DNA from: Epiperipatus broadwayi
Lineage: Eukaryota > Onychophora > Udeonychophora > Euonychophora > Peripatidae
Length of the DNA: 64,000 nt
Assembly (NCBI GenBank): GCA_028023455.1
Contig: JAQFVV010000017.1
Coordinates: 5,918,098-5,982,097, forward strand
Reading direction: 5' to 3'
A program made the translations under genes and the position numbers. The notes below the pieces were generated by a model. The model was not told the DNA's origin, made no database searches, and saw nothing but the letters and a program-made list of their open reading frames with translations. Position 1 is the stretch's first letter. Every line of letters begins with the position of its first letter. Of this stretch, positions 34,190 through 46,239 are shown piece after piece.

Positions 34190-35496
34190 TGTGCGTAGTG
34201 AGGTAGATTTAACCAGTTGAATCAGGCGAAAGTCCTCAAAGCCAACCTACCGAGTATAAATCAGAATCTTGCCTCGCCCATTCGCCTGATCACAAACAAA
34301 CAACACCTCTGAGCCGCATAAATTTTTTTCAACCGCCACAAAGCAGCAACAGGGTAGAGACATGGCGGGAAATCAAAGAGCTAAAAGCTAAATGTGTAAG
34401 ACCAAATATGTGTTGGTGTTTGGTTTTGTGCCTGGATCATTGAAAAGTAAAAATAAAGCATTTAATATAACTAAGAAACTCAAGTTTTTGATAATTAAAT
34501 AATGTTTAATTACTGGCTTTAAATATGAATAGGCTTTAATGGCCTCCGCTATTCCCCTAAATTACTGCAACAAACTGAAAAGCCAAAGGAGATATGGTGA
34601 TGGATGAGGCTTTTGGATGGATTTAGGAACCCGGGATAAAGCGATTTGCTAGCAAGTCCATTTTCCTCAAAATACGGTTGGTTTTAACTGGAGCAGGTTC
34701 CACTTCTCCATTATTTGAAATGCAGTGTATACTTTTTTGAAGCACAAGCTAATGGAAGAAAATCTGGGGATTTCTCCCAAGAGAAATCTGAATGCCTTCA
34801 GAAAGCTTGGAAATAAAAAGAGAAAAATCTTAATAAATCGCCTTCACAAGCAAAATCAGAATCAAATGACTCCTTCAAAAAGAAAAGTCGAATAATTATC
34901 TCTTTTGTTCTCCTACTATTTATACTTTCTCTGCAGCTACCTTCCATTGTTTGTATGATCTGAGATCTTGATAAGCCCCCCTTGCTGTTTGTTTTAAAAC
35001 ACCTTCTAAAAATACTTCAATTTTTACTCTACTTTCTTCTTTAAAGTTGGAATTCTATTAATTAAAAAGCAAGAAAGAAAATCCTCTTTAATTAGCTTGA
35101 GCGACTCACTAATTAAAATATACATTCTTTCAGAAATGTTGGTGGGCTTATCTCAAAATCAAATCATACTAAATATTTTAATAAAAATTTGAACAACAAT
35201 ATATTATTATTTTATAATAGAACAAGCATTTTATTTCAGCAGAATTTTGCATTACTCATATATATACGCTAGATGTATATATATGTATGTTTGACTAATA
35301 GGTTAAGCAATTTTGATCAATAGAATGAAATTTATTTAAAATAAAATATTTAACTGTAATCACATTTAATAAGCATAACTATTTTTACTCTAATGAAAAC
35401 CCTGTGATATTGAACTATAAACTTAATTTAGGTCACAATATTAATTAAGTTTATAGGAAGATGTGAGCATGGATCGGACTTCAGTCCATTGCTTCA
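34190..35496 (-). mobile_element. LTR retrotransposon, 3' LTR (element reads on the minus strand)
   Basis: A direct repeat of 39466-41445. The plus-strand ends are TG...CA (TGTGCGTAGTG ... CATTGCTTCA), so the minus-strand reading is also TG...CA. Length 1307 bp against 1980 bp for the other copy, the difference being one ~620-bp block at the equivalent of 39865-40490. Long stretches (for example 35110-35330) match with about one difference, while other parts show clusters of one-base indels. Confidence 0.85.
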
Positions 35497-35737
35497 TTTC
35501 CCAATAGTTAGTGAGCAAAAAAAAAAATGTTTTAAAAAAAAAATGCTGTTGCTTCAGGTCAGAGGTAAGAATTTGTACCAGGTGAGTTCAAGCCTACTCT
35601 TTGTTCACTGTAATGTTTAATTTGCTACTACTAATAATCTTTCTATATGTTACTATAAAGCGGTTTATCCATCATTCATTCTCCTATATTTTAAATTAAG
35701 TCCGTGTGTTTTAGTCTGACTAGCTATATTTATGTTT
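35497..35737 (-). other. LTR element 3' non-coding segment with purine tract
   Basis: Between the gag stop and the 3' LTR. The bases immediately before the LTR on the minus strand read TATTGGGAAA, a short polypurine-like tract of the kind used to prime plus-strand DNA. Poly-A/T runs at about 35518-35545. No coding sequence. Confidence 0.5.
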
Positions 35738-36820
35738 TTAATTTCTAAACTTTCCGGGATCCGGTGGTATATACTGCCTTGTATTTTTGGACGGGTTCAT
35801 GACCCTATCATTTTGGTTTTCTTCTAAGTTCCCATAATCAATGTCAGTTAGTATCCGAATCGTGCCTTGAATATCCTGCATTTGAGTGCCTATTAATATT
35901 TTCCTAATCCAGGGTGGCATGTTGTGTCTAATCATCCTTACTATCTGCATTTCTGGATAATTGAATGCAGTTAGGGCTTTAATGCGATTTACCTGCCTAA
36001 CAAAAAACTGAGCATAAGTCTCTTGATGGTTAGCTGGGTATGTTTCATGCATTATGGAATACATCAAACCTTCCTGCCGCTCTGCACTCCAGTACATTGA
36101 CATTATTGCCTTCTCATATTCCATAAGTGTTTGCGGTTGTATCGATAGAGTATTCCACCAGTCTCTGGCAGATTCTTTTAAATGATGACTGGAGATCGCC
36201 ACTTTTTCTTGTTCAGTCATATTCTGGAACTTGAAAAACATTTTGAGACTATCCAGGTGGTGTCTAGGGTTTCCACCCGGTTCCCCTCTAAAACCTTGTA
36301 TGTGGATAAACTTTGCCACAGGAGATGTTACAGGGTTAATTATTATAGGCGTAAGGATTTGATTACCTTGTTGCGCCTTGATTGGATTGATCTGTTGATG
36401 AATGTTCATTTCCTTTTTATCCACATCCATCTGTCCATTGTCTTCTCCCTCCTGTATTTGATGCTCGACCGACGTGTCCCAGGCATACATATCCTTCTCT
36501 ACTTCATTATCGATCAATGATTTAGGTTGTGTATCCTCTTGTTTCTGTTGCCATTTTAACTGAGTATCCTCATCTGGCCATACTCTTGTTCTGGTATGTT
36601 GTTGCTGGAGACCCATGTTTTCCTCCAAACGGTTCAGTCGTTGTGATGTCACATTCATGAATTCTTGAAACATGTTCATCATCATTTCATTTTCATGTCT
36701 CCTTTCTTTGATGACAGCATCAAAGTTATACTCTTCATTATGAGTATCTGTTGGCCTCTTGGGAATATTGAGTACTACCTCCTCCTCGCTGTCATAATGT
36801 GCGTCCGTCTGTTGGTCCAT
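35738..36820 (-). CDS. gag: Retrotransposon Gag (capsid) protein, intact
   Basis: 360-residue open frame starting at an ATG (36818-36820) with A at -3 and G at +4. A longer reading to 36850 would have to begin at GTG. N-terminal ~110 residues are acidic and methionine/glutamine-rich (MDQQTDAHYDSEEE). Residues about 180-330 are a retrotransposon gag domain: FRGEPGGNPRHHLDSLKMFF, then AISSHHLKESARDWWNTL, and further on TYAQFFVRQVNRI, NMPPWIRKI. The 'A--WW--L' helix is the family hallmark. There is no CCHC zinc knuckle; the protein ends PDPGKFRN. In Ty3-like elements this domain forms the capsid of the virus-like particle. No internal stop or frameshift. It could be an active non-autonomous element or retained by selection; the flanking LTRs argue against a domesticated host gene. 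Confidence 0.85.
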   Translation of the reverse strand: MDQQTDAHYDSEEEVVLNIPKRPTDTHNEEYNFDAVIKERRHENEMMMNMFQEFMNVTSQRLNRLEENMGLQQQHTRTRVWPDEDTQLKWQQKQEDTQPKSLIDNEVEKDMYAWDTSVEHQIQEGEDNGQMDVDKKEMNIHQQINPIKAQQGNQILTPIIINPVTSPVAKFIHIQGFRGEPGGNPRHHLDSLKMFFKFQNMTEQEKVAISSHHLKESARDWWNTLSIQPQTLMEYEKAIMSMYWSAERQEGLMYSIMHETYPANHQETYAQFFVRQVNRIKALTAFNYPEMQIVRMIRHNMPPWIRKILIGTQMQDIQGTIRILTDIDYGNLEENQNDRVMNPSKNTRQYIPPDPGKFRN

Positions 36821-36850
36821 TTTTTTTGCTATTTTGCTACAGAAAGTCAC

Positions 36851-39425
36851 AATTTATTTCTCAACGTATTTTAATACAATCTATATAAATATATTATATT
36901 ATGTATATCTAGGAGCTATATCCTGTATGTGAAGAAAAAAAAATTTTTTTTGTTCTTTAAAACAATAAGTCAAATATTCTAAATTCTTTATTTATGTTTT
37001 CAAAAACTAACTTTGCCTACCTCACGAGGTCCTATTTTAACCCTATGCCTATATGTATCTGTTTATACATGAAAATATAAAAAATCCTGCCGTGTCTGTC
37101 TTTAATAAGTATACCACATATTATTCTCCTCAGTTTACTTTATTTATATTTTATTAAAATATCATTGCTATGTTAATATAACTGAAATAATCCACTTACA
37201 GCTTGACCTGGCTTTCTCTGACACCTGAAACAACTAAAAAATGCATTTACATTAATACAAGTATATATATATAAAGAAATATGTGAGCAAAATATACATG
37301 TCATGTTTAAAATTATTTTGGCTCACTAAGCATACATTGTTATTTTGATCATCTAGTATAGTTTAGTCTATTTTGATATCCGATATGAGAAATTGCACTT
37401 GCCGACAAATTTATTTGAGAAGGGCGCCAGTCGACAAGACAATGGCCATATCAAATATACATATTAATGGATAATGATCCAAGCACACATTTATAAGGGT
37501 TTATCAAGTTTCAATGCAATTAAAATTTTACTTTGCGTTTCAGTTCACTTTTTAAAAAAAAATTTAATTTGATTCTGCTGAACGAAAAAAAAAAAATCTC
37601 TGGATGAATAAGTAAATGCTATTTTAAATGACACAATATTATTTAAATCTAAGACGTATAACACTAAGTACGGTAATTTGTCTGACCTGGGATCGAAACC
37701 AGTTACCATTTTGGTCAAGACACAAAAAAATTCAAACAGCCAAAGTATGATTAACAAAACAAAATATATACACAAAAAAAAATTAAAAATAGAAGTAAAA
37801 TCCCATGATAACTGCCACTCCGAATTATGAACCTGGGATCGAAACCAACTACCATTTTGGTCACAACCCGAAATAGATGAACAATTATCAAGCGATTTTA
37901 CAGAATCACGCATTGAGATCAAAAACTGTTTCAAAAAAACATTTATATAAAAATGGGTTTTACCAAACTATAACGAAGTGTATACCATATACACCCATAT
38001 ATATGAATATGTACACACCAAATAAGCATATATATGACTACATATAAATATACAAACAGATATACCTATACAAATATTTCTTTTATTATTATGTACATAA
38101 ATTTATTAGAACGAATGTCACATTGCAAACCGCATACTCCTATTATTTCAGGCAAGTAACGCTGGTCACAACTATGACACGGAAATAATGATTGCGGACA
38201 TAGACCTATTATTTCAGGCTACTCAGCAATTCTGAACTCTAAAGTGTAAGGGGTCTTCACCTAAACGGTTACTCAAGGAATCTTCATAAACGATCACTAA
38301 AAAAACAAGGGCTTCACCTAACGGTTACTCAAAAGGTCTTCACCTAACGGTTACTCAATAAATGATTCAATAGCATAATCCGAAATGGAGAAAAAAAAAT
38401 CTTAACTAAAGGGTGGCTGACATATATGTTATACAAAAATATATCTATTTATTAACGAACATACGCATTTACTTTTCATAAAGATAAAATTAAGTTTGCT
38501 AGTATTGAAACAAAACTTAATTTATATTTGGTAGGACACGTAATTACAAAATATTTAACAGTGAACGAGAATTTTGCATGATTATAGCATTCATTTTATA
38601 TAAAAACGAAATGCAGAGAAAGTGAAAAAAAATGTTTGTTAACACCATACAATGACACGTGTAATTTTGACTTATCAAAGCTTTCAATCTATGAAAAAAA
38701 ATTCTATTAACGAAAAAAGGTTATCTAAGATATTTACAACAATTTATCCAAACGGAAATAAAAATCTATTATGTAACTGTACTTTTTTTTACTCAAAATA
38801 TTAACACTACCGTTTATACTATATTTCGAAAAAACATTATTATTCCAAACTTTTTCATATTTGAGCGATACTAAAAACAATCTAAAGTACGAAAGCTAAT
38901 TTAAGGGAGGGTGGGTGGGTATATATTTGACACTTCCGCCTTATCGAAGCTATCTACTTTATACGACAAAAAATATGGCACACTGGCCATGACAAATCTA
39001 TTCATTAGGCAAAAAAAAAATTTGTTTAATTCTGAAATCTACTTTTATAATCACAAACAAAAACAACTAGCGGAGTGTTAACTTTTTAAATATAAAATAT
39101 TCATTTCCTATATATATTAAACTCGGAAAAATGTTTAGCTTATGACACATTTAACTTTTTAATTAATTAAAAAATGACATTCTCACGTTAGGAAAACTCG
39201 GAAAATATACTATATTTTTATATAAATGTATTAAACAAACAAACTCTCAGGTACTTATTTTTATTTTAAAAATGAACGTCCCTGAAACGGCAAAAATTAC
39301 GTATAACAAATATTTCATGTTATTTAAAAAAAATATATATATGGTACAGAAAAAATATATATTATTCATTAAAAGAATAAAAAATAATAAATTTATACAG
39401 GGCAAGGGTTGGAAATTTCGAATAG
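36851..39425 (-). other. Long non-coding leader of the LTR element
   Basis: About 2.6 kb between primer site and gag with no conserved protein motif. Two related ~40-bp segments ('gggatcgaaaccag' and 'taccattttggtca') repeat about 145 bp apart at 37690-37720 and 37830-37860; they create a false 129-codon frame on the minus strand. A short decayed tandem of 'cacctaacggttactcaa' units is at about 38255-38360. A G-rich patch is at 38910-38922. Unusually long for a gag leader. Confidence 0.55.
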
Positions 39426-39443
39426 CCACACGATGGGCGTCCA
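39426..39443 (-). promoter_or_regulatory. Primer-binding-site-like sequence (tRNA-Lys type)
   Basis: Minus strand TGGACGCCCATCGTGTGG begins with TGG, as complements of tRNA CCA ends do. It resembles the standard lysine-tRNA primer site, differing by one inserted A and two substitutions as I recall that site. It lies 22 bases inside the 5' LTR boundary, farther than usual. Confidence 0.5.
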
Positions 39444-39465
39444 GAATTACGGAAAAAAAAACTAC

Positions 39466-41445
39466 TGTGACGTCAGATGATGTGTGTAGATTTAACCCAG
39501 TCGAATACTAGGAAAGTACCTCAAAGCCCCATAAGTATAAATAAGAATACTTATGACCTCTGCCCATTCCTGACAAAAAAAAACCATCTGAGCCAGCATA
39601 AATATTTTTCACCCCAAAGCTTAGCAACAGGTAGAGAATGGACGGGAAACTAAAGAGCTAAAAGCTAAATTGTAAAGTACTCAAAATATGTGTTGGTGTT
39701 TGCGTTTTGCGTGCCTGATCATTGAAAAGTAAAAATAAAGCATTTAATATAACTAAAAAAAGTTTTTGATAATTAAATAATGTTTAATTACTGGCTTTAA
39801 AATATGAATAAGGCTTTAATGCCTCCGCTATTCCCCTAAATTACTCAAAAACTAATTAGACAAAAAAAAAAAAGGTTAAAGGTTTGGTCAAATTCTTTTC
39901 TTCCTATTTTATTAAAAATTTCAACTCGATCTTCTCGATAAAGTCGATAGGTAATAACAACCTTTCGCAAAGCATTTCTTATGGCTTTGCGCAAAACGTT
40001 TAAAATTAACTTATAACGTATATAGCTAAATCAAATATACGTATAAGCAAATGGAAAAAGAGGTGTTATCAAAGAGATCAAGTTGGCACACAAAAGAAAC
40101 TGACTTGGATTTAATTAACAACATAAATAAAATTGGAAAGAGATTTCAAATGACAAAAAGTTAACTATTAAATTTAACCGCAACGAAATACTAAATATTT
40201 ACAATGGTTAGTAAGGAAGAATAGCGAAGGTAAAAAGGTTACATATAGCTAGATGATCCCAAAATATATTTAAGGTTAATTCATAAAATGTTTACATAGC
40301 AAAAACATATATTTCAATACAACAATAAAACAATATGAATAAAAGTAGCATACGAGATAGTTTAATTTAGGAGTACGATAGTCCTTTTCTATGTCCTCGG
40401 GCTGTCCGACCGATAGGTGTTTGTCCGGACAATGAAAATATAAGTATGGCTTCCATGAAAAGTTCTCCAGACACGGCATAGAGTTCATATGGTTATTGAT
40501 TGGATGTTAAGGCATTTTGGATGGTATTTAGGAACCTCGGCGATAGGCAAAGCTATGATTTGCCTAGCCAAGCATATCCATTTTCCTCAAAATACGGTTG
40601 GTTTTAACTGGAGCAGGTTCCAACTTCTCCATTATTTGAAAATGACAGCTGTATAACTTTTTTTGAAGACAAGCTAAATGTGAAGCAAATCTGGATTCTC
40701 CCAAGAGAAATCTGAATGCACTTTCAGAAAGCTTGGAAATAAAACAGCAAGAAAAATCTTAATAAATGCCTTCACAAGCAAAATCAGAATCAAACGACTC
40801 CTTCAAAAAAAAGTCTGAATAATTATCTCTTTTGTTCTCCCTACTATTTATACTTTCTCTGCCAGCTACCTTCCATTGTTTGTATGATCTGAGATCTTGA
40901 TAAGCCCCCCCTTGCTGCTTTGTTTTAAAACAACACGTTCTAAAAATAACTTCAATTTTTTTACTCTAACTTTCTTACTTTAAAGTTGGAATTCTATTAA
41001 TTAAAAAGCAAGAAAGAAAATGCCATCTTTAATTAGACTTGAACGACTCACTAATTAAAATATACATTCTTTCAGAAATGTTGGTGGGCTTATCTCAAAA
41101 TCAAATCATACTAAATATTTTAATAAAAATTTGAACAACAATATATTATTATTTTATAATAGAACAAGCATTTTATTTCAGCAGAATTTTGCATTACTCA
41201 TATATATACGCTAGATGTATATATATGTATGTTTGACTAATAGGTTAAGCAATTTTTATCAATAGAATGAAATTTATTTAAAATAAAATATTTAACTGTA
41301 ATACACATTTAATAAGCATAACTATTTTTAACTCTAATGCAAAACCCTGCTGATATTGAACTATAAACTTAATTTAGGTCTACAATATTAATTAAGTTTA
41401 TAGGAAGATGTGAAGCATGGATCGGACTTCAGATCCATTGCTTCA
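39466..41445 (-). mobile_element. LTR retrotransposon, 5' LTR
   Basis: Direct repeat of 34190-35496. It contains an extra block of about 620 bp (about 39865-40490) absent from the other LTR. On its edges the two LTRs align again at 'attact' and 'ttttggatgg'. The extra block has no ORF of note or terminal repeats that I can see, so it may be an insertion here or a deletion in the 3' LTR. Numerous one-base indels relative to the 3' LTR, especially near both ends. Confidence 0.8.
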
Positions 41446-41860
41446 ATATTAATGATCCAGGGCATTGATAACCATGTTTTAGTATACCAGCAGTTTTAAT
41501 TATATTCTTATGGATGAGCCCTTAAGTTTGTGCATACAAATTATTGGTGATACAATCTGCCGCAAGCTTAATAAAGGCTAAACAATTAGCCTGATCTATA
41601 ATGGCCACTTTCAAATAGTTACAAGGTTGACTGTTGATTTTAATTTTTTTGATCATTCATGATGACAAATGATTATTACTCTCTGTAATGCTGGTGAACT
41701 TATAATTAGTTTATTTCTTCCTGATCTCTCATGCTTATTATATTCATTGTATATTTAAATTTTATTAAGTGAGGTTGATGAGTGCCATCACTCCAGGTTC
41801 ACCCATTTCTGTATACCATTACAAATAGTTACCCAGCTGTGGGCCTGATTGTGATCAAGT
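41446..41860. repeat. R5 interspersed repeat, right half
   Basis: Matches about 47625-48000: 'gggcattgat'-like start, 'ttttagtataccagca', 'aatctgccgcaagctt', 'gatcattcatgatga', 'ctgatctctcatg', 'ctgtataccatt'. Together with 33905-34189 it reconstitutes one R5 copy interrupted by the LTR element. Confidence 0.75.
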
Positions 41861-44800
41861 ACTAGTAGCCATTACTACAAAATTTCCAATCAACATGATC
41901 TCAAATATAACCAAATCTGAGAAGTGTGCATTTTATGCAAAATATATAAAATTACTATAAAATATGTGACAAGAGTATTGATGACTAAGTTATAAAATAG
42001 TGGTTAATGTACATATTGTAACCTAGTGTTATTGACACTTGGTTTATTTGGCATTATTTCCACAGGAAAACAATGCTATCCTTTTTTAGAAAATAAAATG
42101 ATAATAATATTAAGTGATTAATAAAATATGCTATTTACTCACTTTAACGTGTTTTAAGCAAATAACTAATAAATTTAGTAATTCAATGTCATTTTGAAGA
42201 AGAGCATGAATAATTTAATTAAAATATTAACAATAAGAGCAATTTAATATAGTATAAAAGCACATATCATAAACAGTAATTGATTTTGGATGGGCAGAGG
42301 GGAGAGTGGATGAGTGTCTTATCATAAAGCACAATAACTTCTGGTGATTTTTTTATATATAATGTTTAAAGAATTATACATCAATGATTGTTAATTTAAT
42401 GTATTTATTATTTTTTTTTATATTGTCAAATTACTTTGTAATCCAGGTAAATAATACGAAAACTATATGATTGTAATGGGTTTTTTTTTCTTTTCTTTTA
42501 TTTATGGTATAATTAAATGATTATTTTTCTGTAAGAGGTCGCTAAAACAAGACCGCCAATTTTTTTTTTTTTGAAGAAAGATTGTCTGACTTTAGTTTTT
42601 CAAGGAAGAAGCAGTGCTGAAATTCGGTAACAATTTTTTTTTCATTTTTAATTGCAGAAATAAATATAAGTCAAGTAAAATTTTAATAATATCATGTGTG
42701 GCTAATCCTTTTTGGTGGGACATCCTGATCCTCTTTTGCTATCGACCTATTTAAAGCTTTTTATACGCAAAAATATACTATCTTGTGCTAAAGTTCAAAA
42801 TGACCATATTAACTACAGCAATCACGGAAAATGTCATTATATTTAAATTAAGTAATATAAGTAATTTCCAGGAAATAATCAATTATTTGTTAACTTTACC
42901 TTATTTAATGATCTTTTCATGGTATAAAAGAAAAATTATAATTAAAAGACATATTATAAAAGCCAAGGAAAGTTAACTAGAAAAATTTCGCGCTCTTTCT
43001 AAAAGAAATTGTCTGCCTTTGAAAATAATGTAAGTTCCCCACGTTAAAATATGTTTTATTCACTGAAAATTATCTAGAAATAATATTAATGATAAATGAT
43101 ATTTACTTATGCACCTGTATATTTTAAAAAAAATATATATATAAATTTTCTCAAGGCAAATATCGGAAAATTTGTATGTGTGCATTTTACGGAGAATTCC
43201 CTATTAAAGAAAAATTACAATTCCCAGAGTAGGAACAAAAACTAAAAACATTAGTGACTTAATTATAACCATAATATAATATGTTATATTATACATCAAT
43301 TGGAGTCATTAAAACTTCATATCCACGTAAGTCAGTTGCAGTCATTATAATAATAGTATCTTGGAAAATTCGCGCATTATTTTTTTATTCATAAGCCAGC
43401 TAGCTAAAAATGGTACGTATCATCAATAATAGAAAAGGAAAAGAATTGTGTGTGTTATCGTTTAGAATAAAATATTCGTCTACGTTAGAATATGTATTGT
43501 TTTCTTGGATCCCAAAATTATAGCAGTTTAATTCAAGGAAGAGTTAACATCCAACGCTGCTATGTTTTTCTTTGCCTAATTTATTAAGTGCACCAGAATG
43601 GAGGCAACTTTTATATAAATGAAATAATAAAATGTGTTTCTTATTTTAAATTTGCTTTGTGAACTACGACTGGATCAAGTTCTTCATCTGGATAAATTGC
43701 CCAACGGAAAACATTTTTCTAGTGAGATAATAAGCACTTGTTAAGTAATGATTTTTTTTTACTAATTTGTAAAATTATGTGTTTTTTTTTTTTATATCAA
43801 CAGGTTAAAGGCTGTATAGTCAAGTAATATTTAAATGACCTTGTAATCATAAAGGTATGTTTTCATGTAATTATTCTAGGTTAAATTTATATTTGACATG
43901 GGAAAAAAAAAAAAATCTATAAAATATGTTTTAATTATTACATACAATTGTAGGTAGAAATTTTTTTTTATGTTAGATACGTAAAAGAAAGAAAATATTT
44001 AGATATTTAATGGGTATAAAAAAAAAAAATTATCAGAAGTAATTAAAAAGAATTGCTATACAAGATATTTCTTGTCTAAAGCTTGAAACGAATTTATACT
44101 GTATTAATTGAGGAACTTATTCCCAATTATTCTTTATTAACACATTCACTTTATTTAGTTCAAGATAATATGCTACCAATTACTTGTTGAATGTTCCTTT
44201 GGTAAAATGAAAATTATTATACTTTTATTCTGTGATATCCATTGATTTCAGATGTTGATCTAAGTATACCCCGTAACATAATTTTAGTATAATTAGTGTA
44301 TTTGCTTGTCTTGCCCAGATAAAGCATCAGTATATGCTTAATATCAGCATAGGTAATCTTTATAATGTTTATTTTGTGGGATGAAAATGATTTCCCCAAA
44401 AGCTTTGTTTTCCATGAGGGGAATAGTTAAATCTAGTATTCGGGCATGTTTTATAGCCCAAGTGATCGCTTCTCATAGTTAGGATGATCAAGAATTTATC
44501 TCGCATGTAGTATACTTCATTCGTTTAAATCCCAGGAGAGGATATTTGGTGTGTGTTCGTATTATGCCCAAGTAAAAGGCAAGACACCACCAAAATATTT
44601 TAAAGGAGTAGTTAACTTTACTGACCTTCGGTGTTATTCCATATTCCTCATGAGAAAATAGAGATAATTCCACCACGGAAGGTGTTGATTATTGTGTTTT
44701 GTTTAGAAAGTTAGGGCAAGATAACGGGTATATTGGAGGTGTTAATTCCTCAAGATCCATTTTAGTATAAATAGTGCGCTAGTACTATGATCAATATCTG

Positions 44801-46219
44801 GATTGTGCGGCGGAATATTGCTAGTAATTCACATGTAAGTCAATGGAGAGAGTAAGTTTAAAATTGCGTGATTTAGAAACGCTTATTTACCAATGGAGGA
44901 TTCAAATACAATGTTTAATTCTGGTTAATGAGTAAGCAACACTAATAATGTAGATTATCCTTATGAATAAAGTGTGTATCACAACTTAAGTGGTATTAAG
45001 TTAAATATAAAAATAGTAAGTGTAACGTTTGATAAATAGCCCATAAATTATAATAAGTTATCTAAATACAAACCATCGTTTAATTAAATATATTATCATA
45101 AAAAAAAATCGTTTTACGTATTGCATATAATCAGATTGTTTTTGTTTTTTTTTCAAAACTAATATTTAGTTAATAAAGTTAAGTAGAAGCTCATATAAGA
45201 TACACTAAACGGATGAGTTGATGTATCGATAATAATATGTATTTTTTTTTATTCAATTTGCATAATTGTAAAAAGATGAAGTAGTAGTTCTAATCCAGGT
45301 CTAAAAGTATAGACAAATTAATGTTAGTTACATGTTGTTTTATCCATATGGGATCGAATAAATTATATATGTTTGTTTAGTGTTTTAAGAATAAAGTATA
45401 GTCCTGTTAAACTGTAATAATAAATTATAATCTTGTTAAACTTTAATAATAAATTATAGTCTTGTTACACGTTGTTTAGAGTCATTTTTCTTGTGTGCTA
45501 AATAAAAGTGTATTTGCATAATACTTGCAATACTTTCCTTGAGTCCGAAATCATTAAACTCCTAAAACTCAATACACCAGACAGATAAATTTAAGCAGAT
45601 TGGAATATTTCATTATATTTTAGTTTAATAAGAATTATTTATGGGATTGAAAACTTCAGACCAAGACATTTTATTTTATGTGTGTGTAAAAATGACTTTA
45701 TTCCCAAACTACTAGCTTTGGTTGCACATTGTTCCGTACACATTTAAGTGAAGTGTCTAAGTAATAAATCTTAGTTAAATTATTGTGTTGTCATGGATGA
45801 TGGAAGGACACAAAAGCACCCTTGTCTTTTCCTCATTCCGACTGAGATTCTGGATAAAAAGGGCTGTATTATTCAAAATTATGCGTTGTTATTGAATATG
45901 GTTATCATCTCTTTAAATATTATAATAGTTGATATGGGGATGAAGATACCTGGAATTTAAATAAGGTAAATGTTTCCTATAGCTGACCAGAATGTCAGTC
46001 ATATGCGACAACACAATACTGCCGAGCATTTTTCTTAAATATAACAGAGAACCCTGAGATTAATGTCATTATTATAAGTGCTCTTAAATTAAGGAGTGAT
46101 CAATTATGATCAATATTACAAGCGTGGCATAGCTTAAGAGAATTGTATGTACAATTGTATTATATGAAAAGTATTTTAGATCATATTGGAAAATTAATAG
46201 ATATGTTGTTTTTTTTATT
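41861..46219. other. Unassigned intronic DNA
   Basis: AT-rich intron sequence of the SLC37-like gene without recognised repeats. The one exception is a short tandem at about 45375-45475 (three ~33-bp units, 'taataataaattatagtcttg' type). Short open frames at 42785, 44217 and 44488 show no motif. Confidence 0.4.
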
Positions 46220-46239
46220 TTGGTTGCCATAGCAACCAA
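46220..46239. promoter_or_regulatory. Palindromic X-box (RFX-type) motif
   Basis: TTGGTTGCCATAGCAACCAA has 8-bp inverted arms around CATA. The inner GTTGCC-AT-AGCAAC is a full match to the X-box consensus bound by RFX transcription factors (ciliary genes in animals). It is intronic to the SLC37-like gene and about 15.6 kb from the nearest exon seen. Function inferred from motif only. Confidence 0.4.

Larger units (their letters stand above)
34190..41445 (-). mobile_element. Gag-only LTR retrotransposon, complete outline, inserted in repeat R5
   Basis: About 7.26 kb, minus orientation: 5' LTR (41445-39466), tRNA-Lys-like primer site (39426-39443), ~2.6 kb non-coding leader, gag (36820-35738), short 3' segment with GGGAAA purines beside the 3' LTR, 3' LTR (35496-34190). 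A 4-bp ATAT target duplication brackets it. No protease, RT, RNase H or integrase frame exists in the 240 bases after gag or in the leader. The element would need another element's enzymes to move. The layout resembles the gag-carrying non-autonomous LTR elements described in plants. It lies within the 30.5-kb SLC37 intron in the same orientation as the gene. Confidence 0.8.

Noticed and set aside
36182-36520. 112-codon plus-strand open frame
   Set aside because: Antisense shadow of gag with no motif.
36821-36850. Ten extra N-terminal residues on the Gag protein
   Set aside because: That reading starts at GTG. The first ATG, with a good start context, is at 36818-36820.
37545-37934. 129-codon minus-strand open frame with a repeated DQNGSWF/TKMVTGF segment
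   Set aside because: Arises from two copies of a short repeat in the LTR-element leader; no domain recognised.
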